NCBI GenBank assembly: GCA_907165065.1 | Contig: OU015527.1 | Span: 19,605,686-19,669,685 of the forward strand | DNA length: 64,000 nt | Direction: 5' to 3' | From: Caprimulgus europaeus | Lineage: Eukaryota; Chordata; Aves; Caprimulgiformes; Caprimulgidae | Shown: positions 1 through 9,833 of the stretch, one piece after another | Layout: every line of letters starts with the position of its first letter | How positions within the stretch are numbered: position 1 is the first letter of the stretch | The notes under the pieces: generated by a model | Told to the model about the DNA's origin: nothing | The model's input: the letters and a program-made list of their open reading frames with translations, nothing else | The model's database searches: none | Made by a program: the position numbers and the translations under genes

Positions 1-3000
1 ATGTCCACTTCATGCCCTCATGCAACAATAGGAACACAAGCATTTTTTGTACTGGTGTTTGTATTGTTTCCTGCACATCAGAGGTACTGATACATGATTG
101 ATTGTTGCTGCTCTAATCCTCTTGGTGGATACAAACTGCAGCTTCCGAGGTTTCTGGATTAACAGACAAGAACCTGAATTGCCTTCCTGTCATCTGGATC
201 ATTAGCTGAACACAAAAACAAAAACAAAATGAAAAATATTGGTGCTGAAATTATAATATGCTCCTGCAGACCTGATTCAGAAATGAAGACCATGGAAAAA
301 ATGGTGACCTTCCACTTAAAAGAATGATGACTAGCCTGATTATGGAATCAGGTCATCTACCCCATAACAAATTTTGTCATGGTGTTTGAGAAGAGGGGGA
401 ACTGGCACCTGCTAGCTCCATCAGCACTTAGAAAACATTATTTGTTAAGTAATACCCAAATTTTATAGATCTCATCTTTATGGAAAATAAATGTGCCAGT
501 TAGATGAAGAAGGATTCTGTCAGCAAGACATTTGGAGGATTCAAAGTAGAGGAGGTAGACTTGGAAAGACTGGAATTTTACTGATGCATGTGCAATGCCT
601 ACGAGGGCTTCTGTTTCTCCCTGCACTTCCATTCTGTATTATTCTAAACACTGGCAAAACCTACACAGCTGCTTCTTTTCGATAAAAGGTTGAAGCATAT
701 TTAGCCAATTAAAAGCTATGCAAATGTTTCACACATAACTTGTTCTGCATGATGAATTTTTATTACTACAAAACGTAGTAATTATTTAGTAGTATTTCCT
801 TCATGTAAACAAGTGCAAGGCTACAGTAACATGCAACATTACCATAAAATGTAAAAAAGCACCTAAGTCTTAAAAAGTAATATATCAGTATTAAGATGAT
901 ACAGATATCTGTGCCCCACTGTCCACAGGTACACAGGCACAACACCTACAATCATCAGTCATCAGAGAACTCAGGCTACATCATGCATTTTACATTCAAA
1001 ACAGTTTAATTAGCAAGTCTCCTGGTTTCCAGTAGTGTTCATCACCTCATTATTTAGGTACCATACAGATAAATATCATCTGCAAAAACAGTTTGTCTTT
1101 CCAGACAAACTCCAGAGAAAAAGGTCTTTTAGCCAATCCTCTGGAGGAGAATGAACCCTTAAGGCTTCACCAACTTAATTTTTAAAAAGCCTGAACTTAA
1201 GTCAATGTTAGTCAATCATCTGGCACCCCTTTGATTTTTCTTTGGAATATTTATCAGAAAACAGACACTCAATCCATTTTAAATCCATTAGCTTCTTCCA
1301 GCACAAAAACACATCCCAATGTTGGTACACACTCACCCTGTGTTTCTTTTTATCAAGGAGACAAAAGGGGCCAAGTCTCTCCTTAGTTAACTGCACCCTA
1401 CAGAGGACTAGTCATGTATGAGCTCAAACTCTGGATGTGGCACCATGTCTCTCAGTCACAGCCCCTCTCCACCCATACTGTTTTGAGGTTACCACACCAG
1501 ACCAATAAATAAGGGTGGAGGGGAAAAATAAAATAAAATAATAAATAAAATAAAATAAAATAAAATAAAATAAAATAAAATAAAATAAAATAAAATAAAA
1601 TAAAATAAAATAAAATAAAATAAAATAAAATAAAATAAAATAAAATAAAATAAAATAAAATAAAATAAAATAAAATAAAATAAAATAAAATAATAAAATA
1701 GACAGATGCTCCCACCCTGAGACACAGTAACTCCTAACATGTACTTGTTTTAATACACATGATTTAGTCACCTTATAAACTTCATGGTTTGTGCATCTGG
1801 ATTTAACACCCCATCCTTTCCCGACTCCTCCCTTCCCCCCTCTAAATACAAAATATATAAAGCACCCATTAGAAAAAGCTTTGAAACGAAGAGAAGATAC
1901 CAATGCATTAATGTAAGTAAACTATAACAAATTAGATGTAACATACACGTCTTGTACAGCCGTACTCCTGTTATAGAACAGTTCACTTTGAAGAAATGAA
2001 ACTACCTTTCAATTTGACAGTACTTTGAATATGAAATCTTACAAAAGAAGACTGAAAGACACTAGGAGAGGACATCCAGTCTATCACAATACCTAAAGAG
2101 CTAAATTAAGTATACTCTAATAAATAACCAAATAATTTCTATTTAAGGGTAACATATAGTTAGCCATAAAGTGTTCTGCAAATGCCGTATTTTCAATATC
2201 ACAACTAAATATTACTGTAACTGCACAAAAAAGCCCTCATGCCCTATCCTTATAGCAGAATTGAAGTCTTTTAACACAAGAGTAATAAAAAGGAATTGAA
2301 GCCTATTTTCAGAATATTATAGTCCCATTTTTTTAAAAAAAAAGAATGAACAACAGAAAAGGTTGAAGCACAACAGCTGGACTGCAGCAAACACCCAGTG
2401 AAAAAAAAAAAAGGTAGCCAAAACATTTCCAGAACACAATTTGTACTAAAAATGGAAAGTGCAAACTTACATCCTCTAGTGTAACACGTTGCCTGGTTCT
2501 ATTGTAAGGAACCACAAATTAAGCACAGGTATACTTCTCTGTGTAATATACCAGAACTAACTATAGACCAGCTTCCTATATGCTTTAATGAAAGATCTGT
2601 CAATGCTTGCCAAAACCTACAACCAACCTACGAAAGAGACTGATTATTAGTTTGTGATATCATCAATTAACTCACTTTCCCATAAAAAGACATACATTGC
2701 AGATGCATCAAGAGACCTTGTACAGATTCAGTCCATACTACAAAAGGCAGGCAACTGGAGGTTCTTGTATGGCAAACTTCTGCAGACTTTTCAAAATAAA
2801 TATCATACGAAGTGTATTTCACACATAATGATAATATTGCAAGCAAGCAGATGATTGCATATGCAACCCTTGTTTGTCAGAGTATCACAGCTATCATCTT
2901 TGTAAGACATATCTAGAGAAAAGCATTACTCAAAAACTCATGTGTGGTTATGAGCAAGAATTAACTATCCTTTTTACAAAAATACTTTTCTTTCCTCAAA

Positions 3001-4738
3001 ATAGATGCTCTTAGCAATCCTTCCACCCTTCAATGGGTACATAGCACCAAATAAGAGTTCCAGCACCATTTCTCACAACTTCCCTTTTACATTTCACTCT
3101 ACTTGATAAAAGGAGTTCCGCACATGCCATTTCTCCACCAAGCAAAGGTAAATCCAGTCCTCTTTCACAGATGCAGTCAACCTGAACAGATGAGTTTGTT
3201 TAGATAAAACATGCCACAGTAAATTATGACATCCAACCTCCACCTACAGTGATCTTGTTTGCTCACTAGAGGAAAGCTAGGACTGCTTATGTGCAGAGAA
3301 TGATTTACATTCATGGGACAGATGACAGTACATCCTCTCCAGGTCCTGAAAATGTGCTTCTGCAGCAACGGAAGCCAGTTCGTCCTATCAGTCTTTAAAA
3401 CATTGAAAGAACTGCCCTACAAACAATGTTTATTTCCATGTCAAAATTCCTCAGAAAATTACAAAGCACAGACAAGAACACATTAAGGAAAAGAGAAACT
3501 ATACATATATATTCAAAAAAAGAATAAGAAATCTGGAATTGTGGGCAAGAAAGAAGTCTAACAGCTGTGATTAGTGAGCTGTGTGTTTATACATCTTTCA
3601 AAATTATATGAAGCACAGGGTGAATTTCAGACTGCCTCAGATGGCAAAAGTCTGTTGAATGGAACTTGTTGACAATGCTGTTAAAATAGAAAACTAATAT
3701 TTGATAGCAAAAAACCACTGCCTGTTATAAATGGCAAATACAGGATTATAAAGCAATGCAGAGACATTCTGGACTTGCATTTCGGTGCATAATCCAACCA
3801 TCTGTCGACCGGTTGCGTAGGAAAATCAAGATAACATGGAAATCTCCAAAAGGACAGCCAAATTGTCTTCATTCAGCTACAGCATTTCCCTGCTTATGAA
3901 CTCACCGGCGGTAATCGCATTCTGCCTGCAGATTAACCTAGGGGAGATGACACTCGCCACCAGCAAAAAGAAGACTGCAAAGGCAATCTTGCCAGATAGG
4001 CAAGATAAACAGGGCGCTCAGCTCCCGCTGAAGCAGCCCGCAGAGGCAGACTTGGCCGCGCCGGGACTACCAATCAGGGCAGGTACCCTTCGCCCAGGGC
4101 GGCGGATACGGAGGGTCCGGGGCCACTCAGCCCTCACCGGCCGGGAGAACCGAGCCGGGCTGCTGCTTGGGGGTGAGCACCGGGCTGCACCGTGCAACCG
4201 AAAAGCCAAACCCGTGGGAGCAGGAGTGGAACCTCTCCCGACGCCGTCGGGATGGCGGCCCGACGCAGCCCCGGATCGGGAAGGGCTGCGGGTCCCGAAG
4301 CTTCCCTATAACCTCCTCGCTCAGCGCCAGCGCCACAGGAGAGGCACCCCCGGCCTCCTGCGAAAAAAAATAAAATATCCGAGGGGTGCGCCGAGGTGGG
4401 AAGTCCCGGTGAAGAGCCGCCCCGCGGCCAGGGTAGCACTACCGGCCCCAGGGGCTGCACAGCTCGTGGGACACGGGGCTCCAGCCGCGACACCCCGTCC
4501 CGCTCCGGACGGCCTGGCGCCGCGGAGAGGCACAGCAGCCCTCCCCGAGTACGGCCGGGGTCCGCCCCGTTCGCAGCCCGGACACCAGTTGCTCGACCTG
4601 CGGTGAAGAAGTGCTGAAAGAAGCCCGGGGGCGGCAGCAGAGCCCCGAGGTGAGCAGGGACCCCGGCCCACCAGCGAGGGGTGCTCGTCCCCCACGGGGC
4701 CGACCGGGGCTGCGCCCGCACAGCCCTCCGCTTCTCAC
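1..4738 (-). other. PRR16: PRR16 intron 1 (5' part, runs off left edge)
   Basis: Everything left of the exon 1 donor is intron 1 on the minus strand; no acceptor and second exon were recognised. The first ~730 bases of intron (4010-4738) are still CpG-island DNA. From 1 to 1523 and 1701 to 3900 the sequence is ordinary AT-rich DNA with short A runs and no recognisable repeat family. It contains an octamer ATGCAAAT at 718-725 and a small hairpin at 1091-1110 (GTTTGTCT, loop of 4, AGACAAAC). No RNA gene was seen. Confidence 0.8.
1524..1700. repeat. (AAAAT)n pentanucleotide microsatellite
   Basis: About 175 bases of AAAAT repeats, pure from about 1545 to 1692 (roughly 29 units) with imperfect units at both ends (AATAAT interruptions). 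It lies inside PRR16 intron 1. On the minus strand it reads as a false protein of repeating FYFIL. The purity and length suggest a polymorphic tract. Confidence 0.98.
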
Positions 4739-4900
4739 CTCCTTAAGTTCCTTCGCCACGTCTTTCAGGTCCCCCAGGACTAATTCCAAATCCTCCACGA
4801 TTATCTTGATCTGCTCCTTCACCTTGGCTTTGGAGGCTGCCGGCGGACCCTCGGACGGCGACGAGGAGGAGGATGCGGTCCCCTTGGACTGGGCGGACAT
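4739..4900 (-). CDS. PRR16: PRR16 (Largen), coding exon 1, 54 codons
   Basis: The minus strand reads ATG at 4900 and stays open for exactly 54 codons to a consensus splice donor (GAG|GTGAGA, GT at 4738-4737), leaving the intron in phase 0. The peptide starts MSAQSKG, has a serine-rich stretch (residues 10-16), then a conserved lysine/acidic helix KEQIKIIVEDLELVLGDL (28-45) and ends KDVAKELKE. This matches my memory of the N-terminus of vertebrate PRR16, whose first coding exon ends at the same place. PRR16/Largen is a proline-rich protein of about 300 residues, reported to increase cell size by favouring translation of mitochondrial mRNAs. The proline-rich part is in a later exon beyond the left edge, so only the start is here. 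The ATG has A at -3. Reading past the donor gives a longer frame, which I regard as intronic read-through. Confidence 0.93.
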
Positions 4901-5200
4901 CCTTTGGGGCAGCCCGGCGTGGCCAGGGGGGCACGCAGGTCAGGCGAGCGCGGCGGCCGCCGGCCGCCCGGCCCCGTCCCTCCGGCTCCCAGAGCTGCCG
5001 CAGCCGCTGCCGCCGCCGCCGCCGCCTGCCCGCCCGCGCATCCCGCGCCGGGGGCGCCAAGCTGCGCCGCGCTCCGCCGGGCGGCCGCGCTGTGCAGCTG
5101 CCATCGGCTCCCGGGAGCGGCGCGGGGGCCCGGCTGCAGCCTGCCGTGCGCCGCGCCTGCGCCTCGCCCCGCCCGCTCCGGCTCCGGCTCTGGCTAGGGA
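4901..5200 (-). promoter_or_regulatory. PRR16: PRR16 5' UTR and probable core promoter
   Basis: Upstream of the ATG on the minus strand lies very GC-rich DNA with a GC box (GGGCGGGGC, plus-strand 5166-5174) and, just downstream of it in the direction of transcription, an NRF1-like palindrome GCGCAGGCGC (5153-5162). Their position 250-275 bases from the ATG suits a TATA-less start site around 5000-5150. The exact transcription start cannot be read from sequence. Confidence 0.55.
5009..5026. repeat. Short (GCC)6 tract in PRR16 5' UTR
   Basis: Six perfect GCC units, GGC on the PRR16 sense strand, with further imperfect units on both sides. They lie about 110 bases before the ATG, in probable 5' UTR. 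Confidence 0.9.
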
Positions 5201-5330
5201 GAGGGATTGAGGGGGGTGCGCCCGCCACCCGCGCTCCCCGGCGACGGGGGAGGCAGGGCGGCTCCTCCGGAAGAGGCGCTGCCACCCCCGACCGACAGCC
5301 CGCGGGGGCGAGAGGCGAGAGTACCGTGCT

Positions 5331-5350
5331 GTGTCACTCTGGAGTGACAC
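5331..5350. promoter_or_regulatory. 20-bp near-perfect palindrome upstream of PRR16
   Basis: GTGTCACTCT followed directly by GGAGTGACAC: nine of ten positions pair between the halves. It sits at the upstream edge of the CpG island, about 430 bases before the PRR16 ATG, and has the form of a site for a dimeric DNA-binding protein. No factor is assigned. Confidence 0.4.
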
Positions 5351-5390
5351 CCCCCGCTGGTCCCCGGACACGGGAAGTGGCTGCACCATC

Positions 5391-8300
5391 GCAGAAGAAT
5401 ATTTACCCGCCAAAACAGCCCCCGACAAAGGAAACGCTTTTCGTGCCCAGCGCATTGCGAAATTCCTGTCGAAGGAATCAACAACAGTGCCTGTTTCTGG
5501 TGAAAAAAGTCATAATTGTGAGGTGACACTTGCACACCTCTGCACAGTAAATTAACTGTTCGGGCTGTTCTGGGGAGTGCCGTGCTCGTTTTAGACTCTG
5601 CTGCTGTATGGAGGCTATAGGAAGGACAGTGTTGTGTAAATGACACGGAATTAGTAAAAGGCACTTACGTGAATCTGCTCACCCCTATATAGTACTGCCC
5701 TGCAAACACACAATGATCGGTAGACCCTCTTCAAGTTGGGAAGTAAAGGTTGTGCGTCTCATCAGATAGAAATAAAAATGCACATGAGCCAGAATAGCTT
5801 TCATGAATATGCTACCCTTATGCATATGCTACCCAGCTCTTTCTCTGAAGTAGAAGCCAGTGCTGCTTTTGAACACACACTTCCCTTAGTGTCGATCATA
5901 GATTGATCTGCGAGACAAAAGGAGCAGATTGCTAGATATCACCTCTGGTGGTTTTTCATCTTACAGCAAAAAGGTGTTGCGTTCAGGTAAAAGGAATTGT
6001 TTCAGGTATTTCTACCTCCCGCTAGCTATGAACAGCAAGAAGAGGGCATGCAGCCAAGCCTGGCTTTGAGGATCGCTGTGCATGGTTGCAACTGACTTTG
6101 ATGCTGTAAATGCTTCTGAGAGTTTTGAGATGCTTTAACCATGCTAAAGCAGGAGCAGAAAAGCAGAAACCTTGCCCAGAGGTGTGTGTCTGCACATGGT
6201 AAAAATCTCTCTTGGTGATGAACAGTTTGTCTCTGGGAAGGGTGTGGGACTGGAGTATGAATAGAAAGGGGCTGACAGCACCTCTTACTGTCTTGGGTTA
6301 GGTGTAATTATCTTTCCACTTTTTGCTGTTAAAAAACCTGCTGAAATAATGTTAGTGGGCATATATTGTCTCCCCCCCAGCCCCCCCGCCAAGTGCCTTA
6401 CAGACCTTTTAAACAATTTCAAGGAGGCCATATTCAAGAAGCCCATAGCTTTCCTCTTGACTTTCTTCATGGTAGATTTTTTTCATCTCACCAAAGCAAA
6501 AGCTCTTCCGGCACTGACTTTTAAAGCATTCCTGATGGTTATTTTTGCTTAACTGTTTCTGCATGAGCAACAGCATCACATGATTTTTGAAGCTAGCTAA
6601 GTAATACAGTCTGAATTTCGAAACTTCAGTCACTGCTAAATTAAGAAGAAAGCAACCCACAGGCTGTTGAGTAAGTTTTAATTAATATGTTTGAATACTA
6701 TTCCTCAAAGATGTTGTATGAACAGGAAAAAGAAAACATTTATGAAAAGCTACCAGTGAAATTATCCATGTAGAAACTAACACACGTCCAGTGTGCTAGT
6801 TAGAGATTAAACTAATCTCTAACTCTAAACTATCTCTAATGTTTAATTAGAGATAGAAGTTTTTTTCTGACAGAAGTTAAGGAAACTGTGTAGCAGTATA
6901 CTGTACATAGCTACATATATCATGGCTTAAACAGGTGAGGGACAGTTTCTGCTACATTTCTGTAGAAATCATCAACATTGTCATAAAATTACTACCAGAT
7001 TTTCTACAGACCCTCTAAATTTTGTCTAGTCTAATTGAGCATCCATGGTTAGACATATTTTTCCTACACAATGGCTTACTTCTTTATTGTCTCTGTATGA
7101 AGCCTTGGCATCTCTCACTGCTAAATATTTTTGGTTTAAGAAGGGAAAATTGAATTCTGTTCTATCTCATCAGTTACTCTTAAGTCATTACAAGACTTTA
7201 CCCATAATCCCGTGGTTAGCCAATTTTCTTGATCCTAAGACCACATTTGGAGACTTCCCAAACTTTTGAAGATATAGATTGTATTCACTTCACCAATCCC
7301 TCCACTTCTGTAGTGACGTTATTCTAAGAGCTGTGCTGGGTTATATAGTGGCTGATATTTTGAATTCATCTGAGTATCTATTGGTTATCCTTGAAAAAAA
7401 CTAAGAACTCTTATAAGTCCTGAGAAAAGTTCATTGTCCTATTGGTCTTGAAAGCAATTTTATGCCTTTAAAAAATGTGCTATAGCCTGCTAAACTATGT
7501 TTTAGTTAACTAATATGTAGTGTCCCGTAGCAAAATTGTCTACTAGTTGTTCTATTTCTTTTGCTTCTCTCTCTGCAAATAAATGTTATGTATCAGTGTG
7601 TTATCAGTTTATTCTTTTTCAAGTCTTTCTATCTGTACCTTCACCAAACCTGAAGTGGCTAAAGAGGGAGAAGTAACTCCCTCCTGGAAGTCTGACCTCT
7701 GCAGGCCATTAAGATGCAGAGGATGCACAAGAAATCTCCCCAGAAATCTCAGGGAAGTAATTTAGGAAGTAAAAGCTTAAGATCTTCAAAGTGCAGTTCA
7801 CTAATTTTCCACTAACACTTTTAATCCAGAAAATATCACCCAAACAGAAACAAAACACACATTAAATGACTACTTAGTGAAGTAATGTGGCACTCAACCA
7901 TACCATTACCAGCTGTGATCTCATTAAAGCTCACAAGTTGAGTAAGGCTTGGCCTGGTCAGTAATTGTAGTGGACATCTCTGGAAAAATCTCTCAAGATG
8001 CTGCAAAATTTTGTTTTGGTGATTTAGTAGATGGCACTTTTCCTTTTGGAAAAAAATATCCTATATCTCAGCCCAGTGTTACAGATAGAATGAACTGAAC
8101 ACACACACAAAGCCGTGATTTTATCATGCTGTTTTATTTATGCTATTTATTTTATGTAGGAGTCACAAAGAGAGTTGGAAACTATGCAGAAAGTAATAAG
8201 TAATCATAAAATGTACATGGATCACAGAAATAATTTTTCCTGAGAAACAGCTAGACCAGTCGTATCAGAAACACAGGAGTGTGATTAGTTTTAAATTTAG

Positions 8301-8612
8301 TAACCTCTCTCTTATTAAAAAAAAACCCAAACAAACAAACACGAAAATAATACAAAAAAAGCTGTAAAATACTTACCTACTTGAGAGGGGCTGATACAGT
8401 ACCATAAAACTTTCATACTTATTCTTGTACGAAATAGAAACCAAATGAGCACTTTGCAAATTATGTGTAGAACTACATCTTGCTTTTCCCAAGTCATTAG
8501 TATTTTGGATAGATTAATTAAAAATTAATTTGTTGTTGTCTGTTGAAGATATTTTGTTTGGAATTTGTGCTATTTATCAAAGGTAAAAGTTGAACAAAGT
8601 TTTCTAAGTTAA
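5391..8612. other. PRR16 upstream flank, no gene seen
   Basis: AT-rich DNA without a recognisable gene or interspersed repeat. It contains an 11-bp direct repeat (ATATGCTACCC at 5807-5817 and 5824-5834) and the tandem hairpins listed separately. Short open frames look like chance. Confidence 0.6.
6798..6856. repeat. Two tandem hairpin-forming inverted repeats
   Basis: Hairpin 1 (6798-6824) pairs AGTTAGAGATTA with TAATCTCTAACT around a 3-base loop. Hairpin 2 (6830-6856) pairs CTATCTCTAAT with ATTAGAGATAG around GTTTA. All four arms share the core ATCTCTAA or its complement, so the pair probably arose by duplication or template switching. Confidence 0.85.
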
Positions 8613-9280
8613 TGTGGTAATTTCACTGGGCTAGCCCTTGGCTAGCAGCCAACAGAGCCATTAACCCACTTCCCCCCTCATCCTCAGGGGATAGGGGAGA
8701 GGATTGGGGGGCAAGGATAAGGAGGCTTGTAGGTTGAGATAAGAACAGTTTAATAATAGCAAGAAAACTTAAAATAATACTAATAGTAAAGTAGTAGTGA
8801 TAATAATAACAGTAACAAAATATACAAATGAGTGATACTCAGGGCAACTGCTCACCACCCACTGACCCAGCCCGGCCCATTCCCAGATAACGATCCCAGA
8901 GGAGCAACAATCCCCAAACAACACTGCAATCCCGGAAGAGCGAGAGCCCAAGCCAAAGCCAGAGAGAGCTAAAAGAGGAAGAGACCCTCACTAATATACT
9001 GGACATGATGTGATATGATATGGAATATCCCATTGGCTTATATAAATGACAATTTAGCTTATTAATTTAAATATTCCTCACCCCCTTAAATCTTGTGCTT
9101 GTGGACTAACAGAACACAAAGTCCTTCACTTCCAGTGACAAGAACACAAACACTGGTATGTTCTCAGTGTCTCTCTCATAGTGAGTCCCAGGCTGAAAAA
9201 CAAAATGCAGCACTATTTTAGCTACTGAAAAAGCAAACCAGCTCTGTTTCAGCTAAAAATCAGGACAGTCAAACAAAACA
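8613..9280 (-). mobile_element. Solo LTR of an avian ERV (ERVL-like)
   Basis: On the minus strand this reads as an avian ERV LTR: a start near TGTTTTGTTTGACTG, a TATA-like stretch (TTATATAAGC, about 9036-9045), a 3' part with the words CTTATCTCAACC and CCCCAATCCTCTCCCC typical of bird LTR tails, and an end in TACCACA at 8613. It has TG...CA ends. No internal retroviral sequence, primer-binding site or second LTR lies beside it, so it is a solo LTR. I could not find a clear target duplication. The right edge is uncertain by about 30 bases because the mitochondrial insert begins there. Confidence 0.7.
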
Positions 9281-9289
9281 TTTTTAATC

Positions 9290-9833
9290 TGAATGTTCCG
9301 CTGTCACACTAGCAGCCATTTTCTAAGGCACATGAGTGGTGGCTCACTTGGTAATTTAGTTGGGTTCATTACTTGTAGGGAAGGCATGTTTTTGGTATTG
9401 GCCTTATTTTTCTGGTCTTTTCGTGCTAGGAAAAGTGTCTCACAGATAGAAACCAACCTGGATTGCTCCGTTCTGAACTCAGATCACGTAGGACTATTAA
9501 TCGTTGAACAAACGAACCCTTAATAGCATCTGCACCATTAGGATGTCCTGATCCAACATCGAGGTCGTAAACACCCTTGTTGATGGGGGCTCTTGAAGGG
9601 GATTGCGCTGTTATCCCTGGCGTAGCTTGGTCCATTGTTCAATTTATTTGGTCTGGTAACTATTAGTACAGCGAGAGGTTGCTCTTAGTTAAGAGGTATG
9701 GTCTTATTTTTGGAGGTTCTGTTTTTCTCCAAGGTCACCCCAACCAAAAAATGCAAGCCAGGACTTTGGGAGTAATGAGCCTAGTAGGTCTGAGCTTGGG
9801 AGAGGTTTATTTTAAACATTTTCAAACTTTCAG
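9290..9833 (-). pseudogene. NUMT: mitochondrial 16S rRNA 3' part plus start of tRNA-Leu(UUR)
   Basis: The minus strand carries the conserved 3' domain of vertebrate mitochondrial 16S rRNA. Visible landmarks are the universal 16S primer-site region (CTGAACTCAGATCACGT on plus at 9472-9488), GGACATCCTAATGGTGCAG-like and GGGATAACAGCGCAATC-like sequence (peptidyl-transferase region), and a mutated sarcin-ricin-type loop (CACGAAAAGAC for expected TACGAAAGGAC). At 9314 the rRNA ends and GCTAGTGTGACAG follows, the 5' end of tRNA-Leu(UUR), in mitochondrial gene order. The copy is mutated and short (about 540 bases), so it is a nuclear insertion and not organelle DNA. Its left edge touches an ERV LTR. 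The open frame at 9426-9635 is the familiar spurious translation of 16S rRNA. Confidence 0.95.

Larger units (their letters stand above)
4010..5390. promoter_or_regulatory. PRR16: CpG island over PRR16 exon 1 and promoter
   Basis: A sharp change from AT-rich DNA to GC-rich DNA dense in CG dinucleotides runs from about 4010 to 5390, covering the start of intron 1, coding exon 1 and the 5' UTR/promoter. No TATA box is visible upstream of the exon on the minus strand, as expected for a CpG-island promoter. It is the only CpG island of this size in the window. The GC-rich part of the hAT element near 49.8-50.2 kb is shorter and belongs to a transposon. Confidence 0.9.

Noticed and set aside
1424-1903. 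159-codon minus-strand frame with repeated FYFIL.
   Set aside because: It is the translation of the AAAAT microsatellite, not a membrane protein.
3836-5526. Several long open frames on both strands in the CpG island (for example 3836-4606 and 4611-5210 plus, 4134-4721 minus).
   Set aside because: Few stop codons are expected in GC-rich DNA. None shows a domain, and only the minus-strand frame ending at the 4739 donor matches a known protein.
9426-9635. 69-codon minus-strand frame MDQATPGITAQ...
   Set aside because: It is the well-known spurious translation of mitochondrial 16S rRNA within the NUMT. The humanin peptide region lies outside the copied segment.
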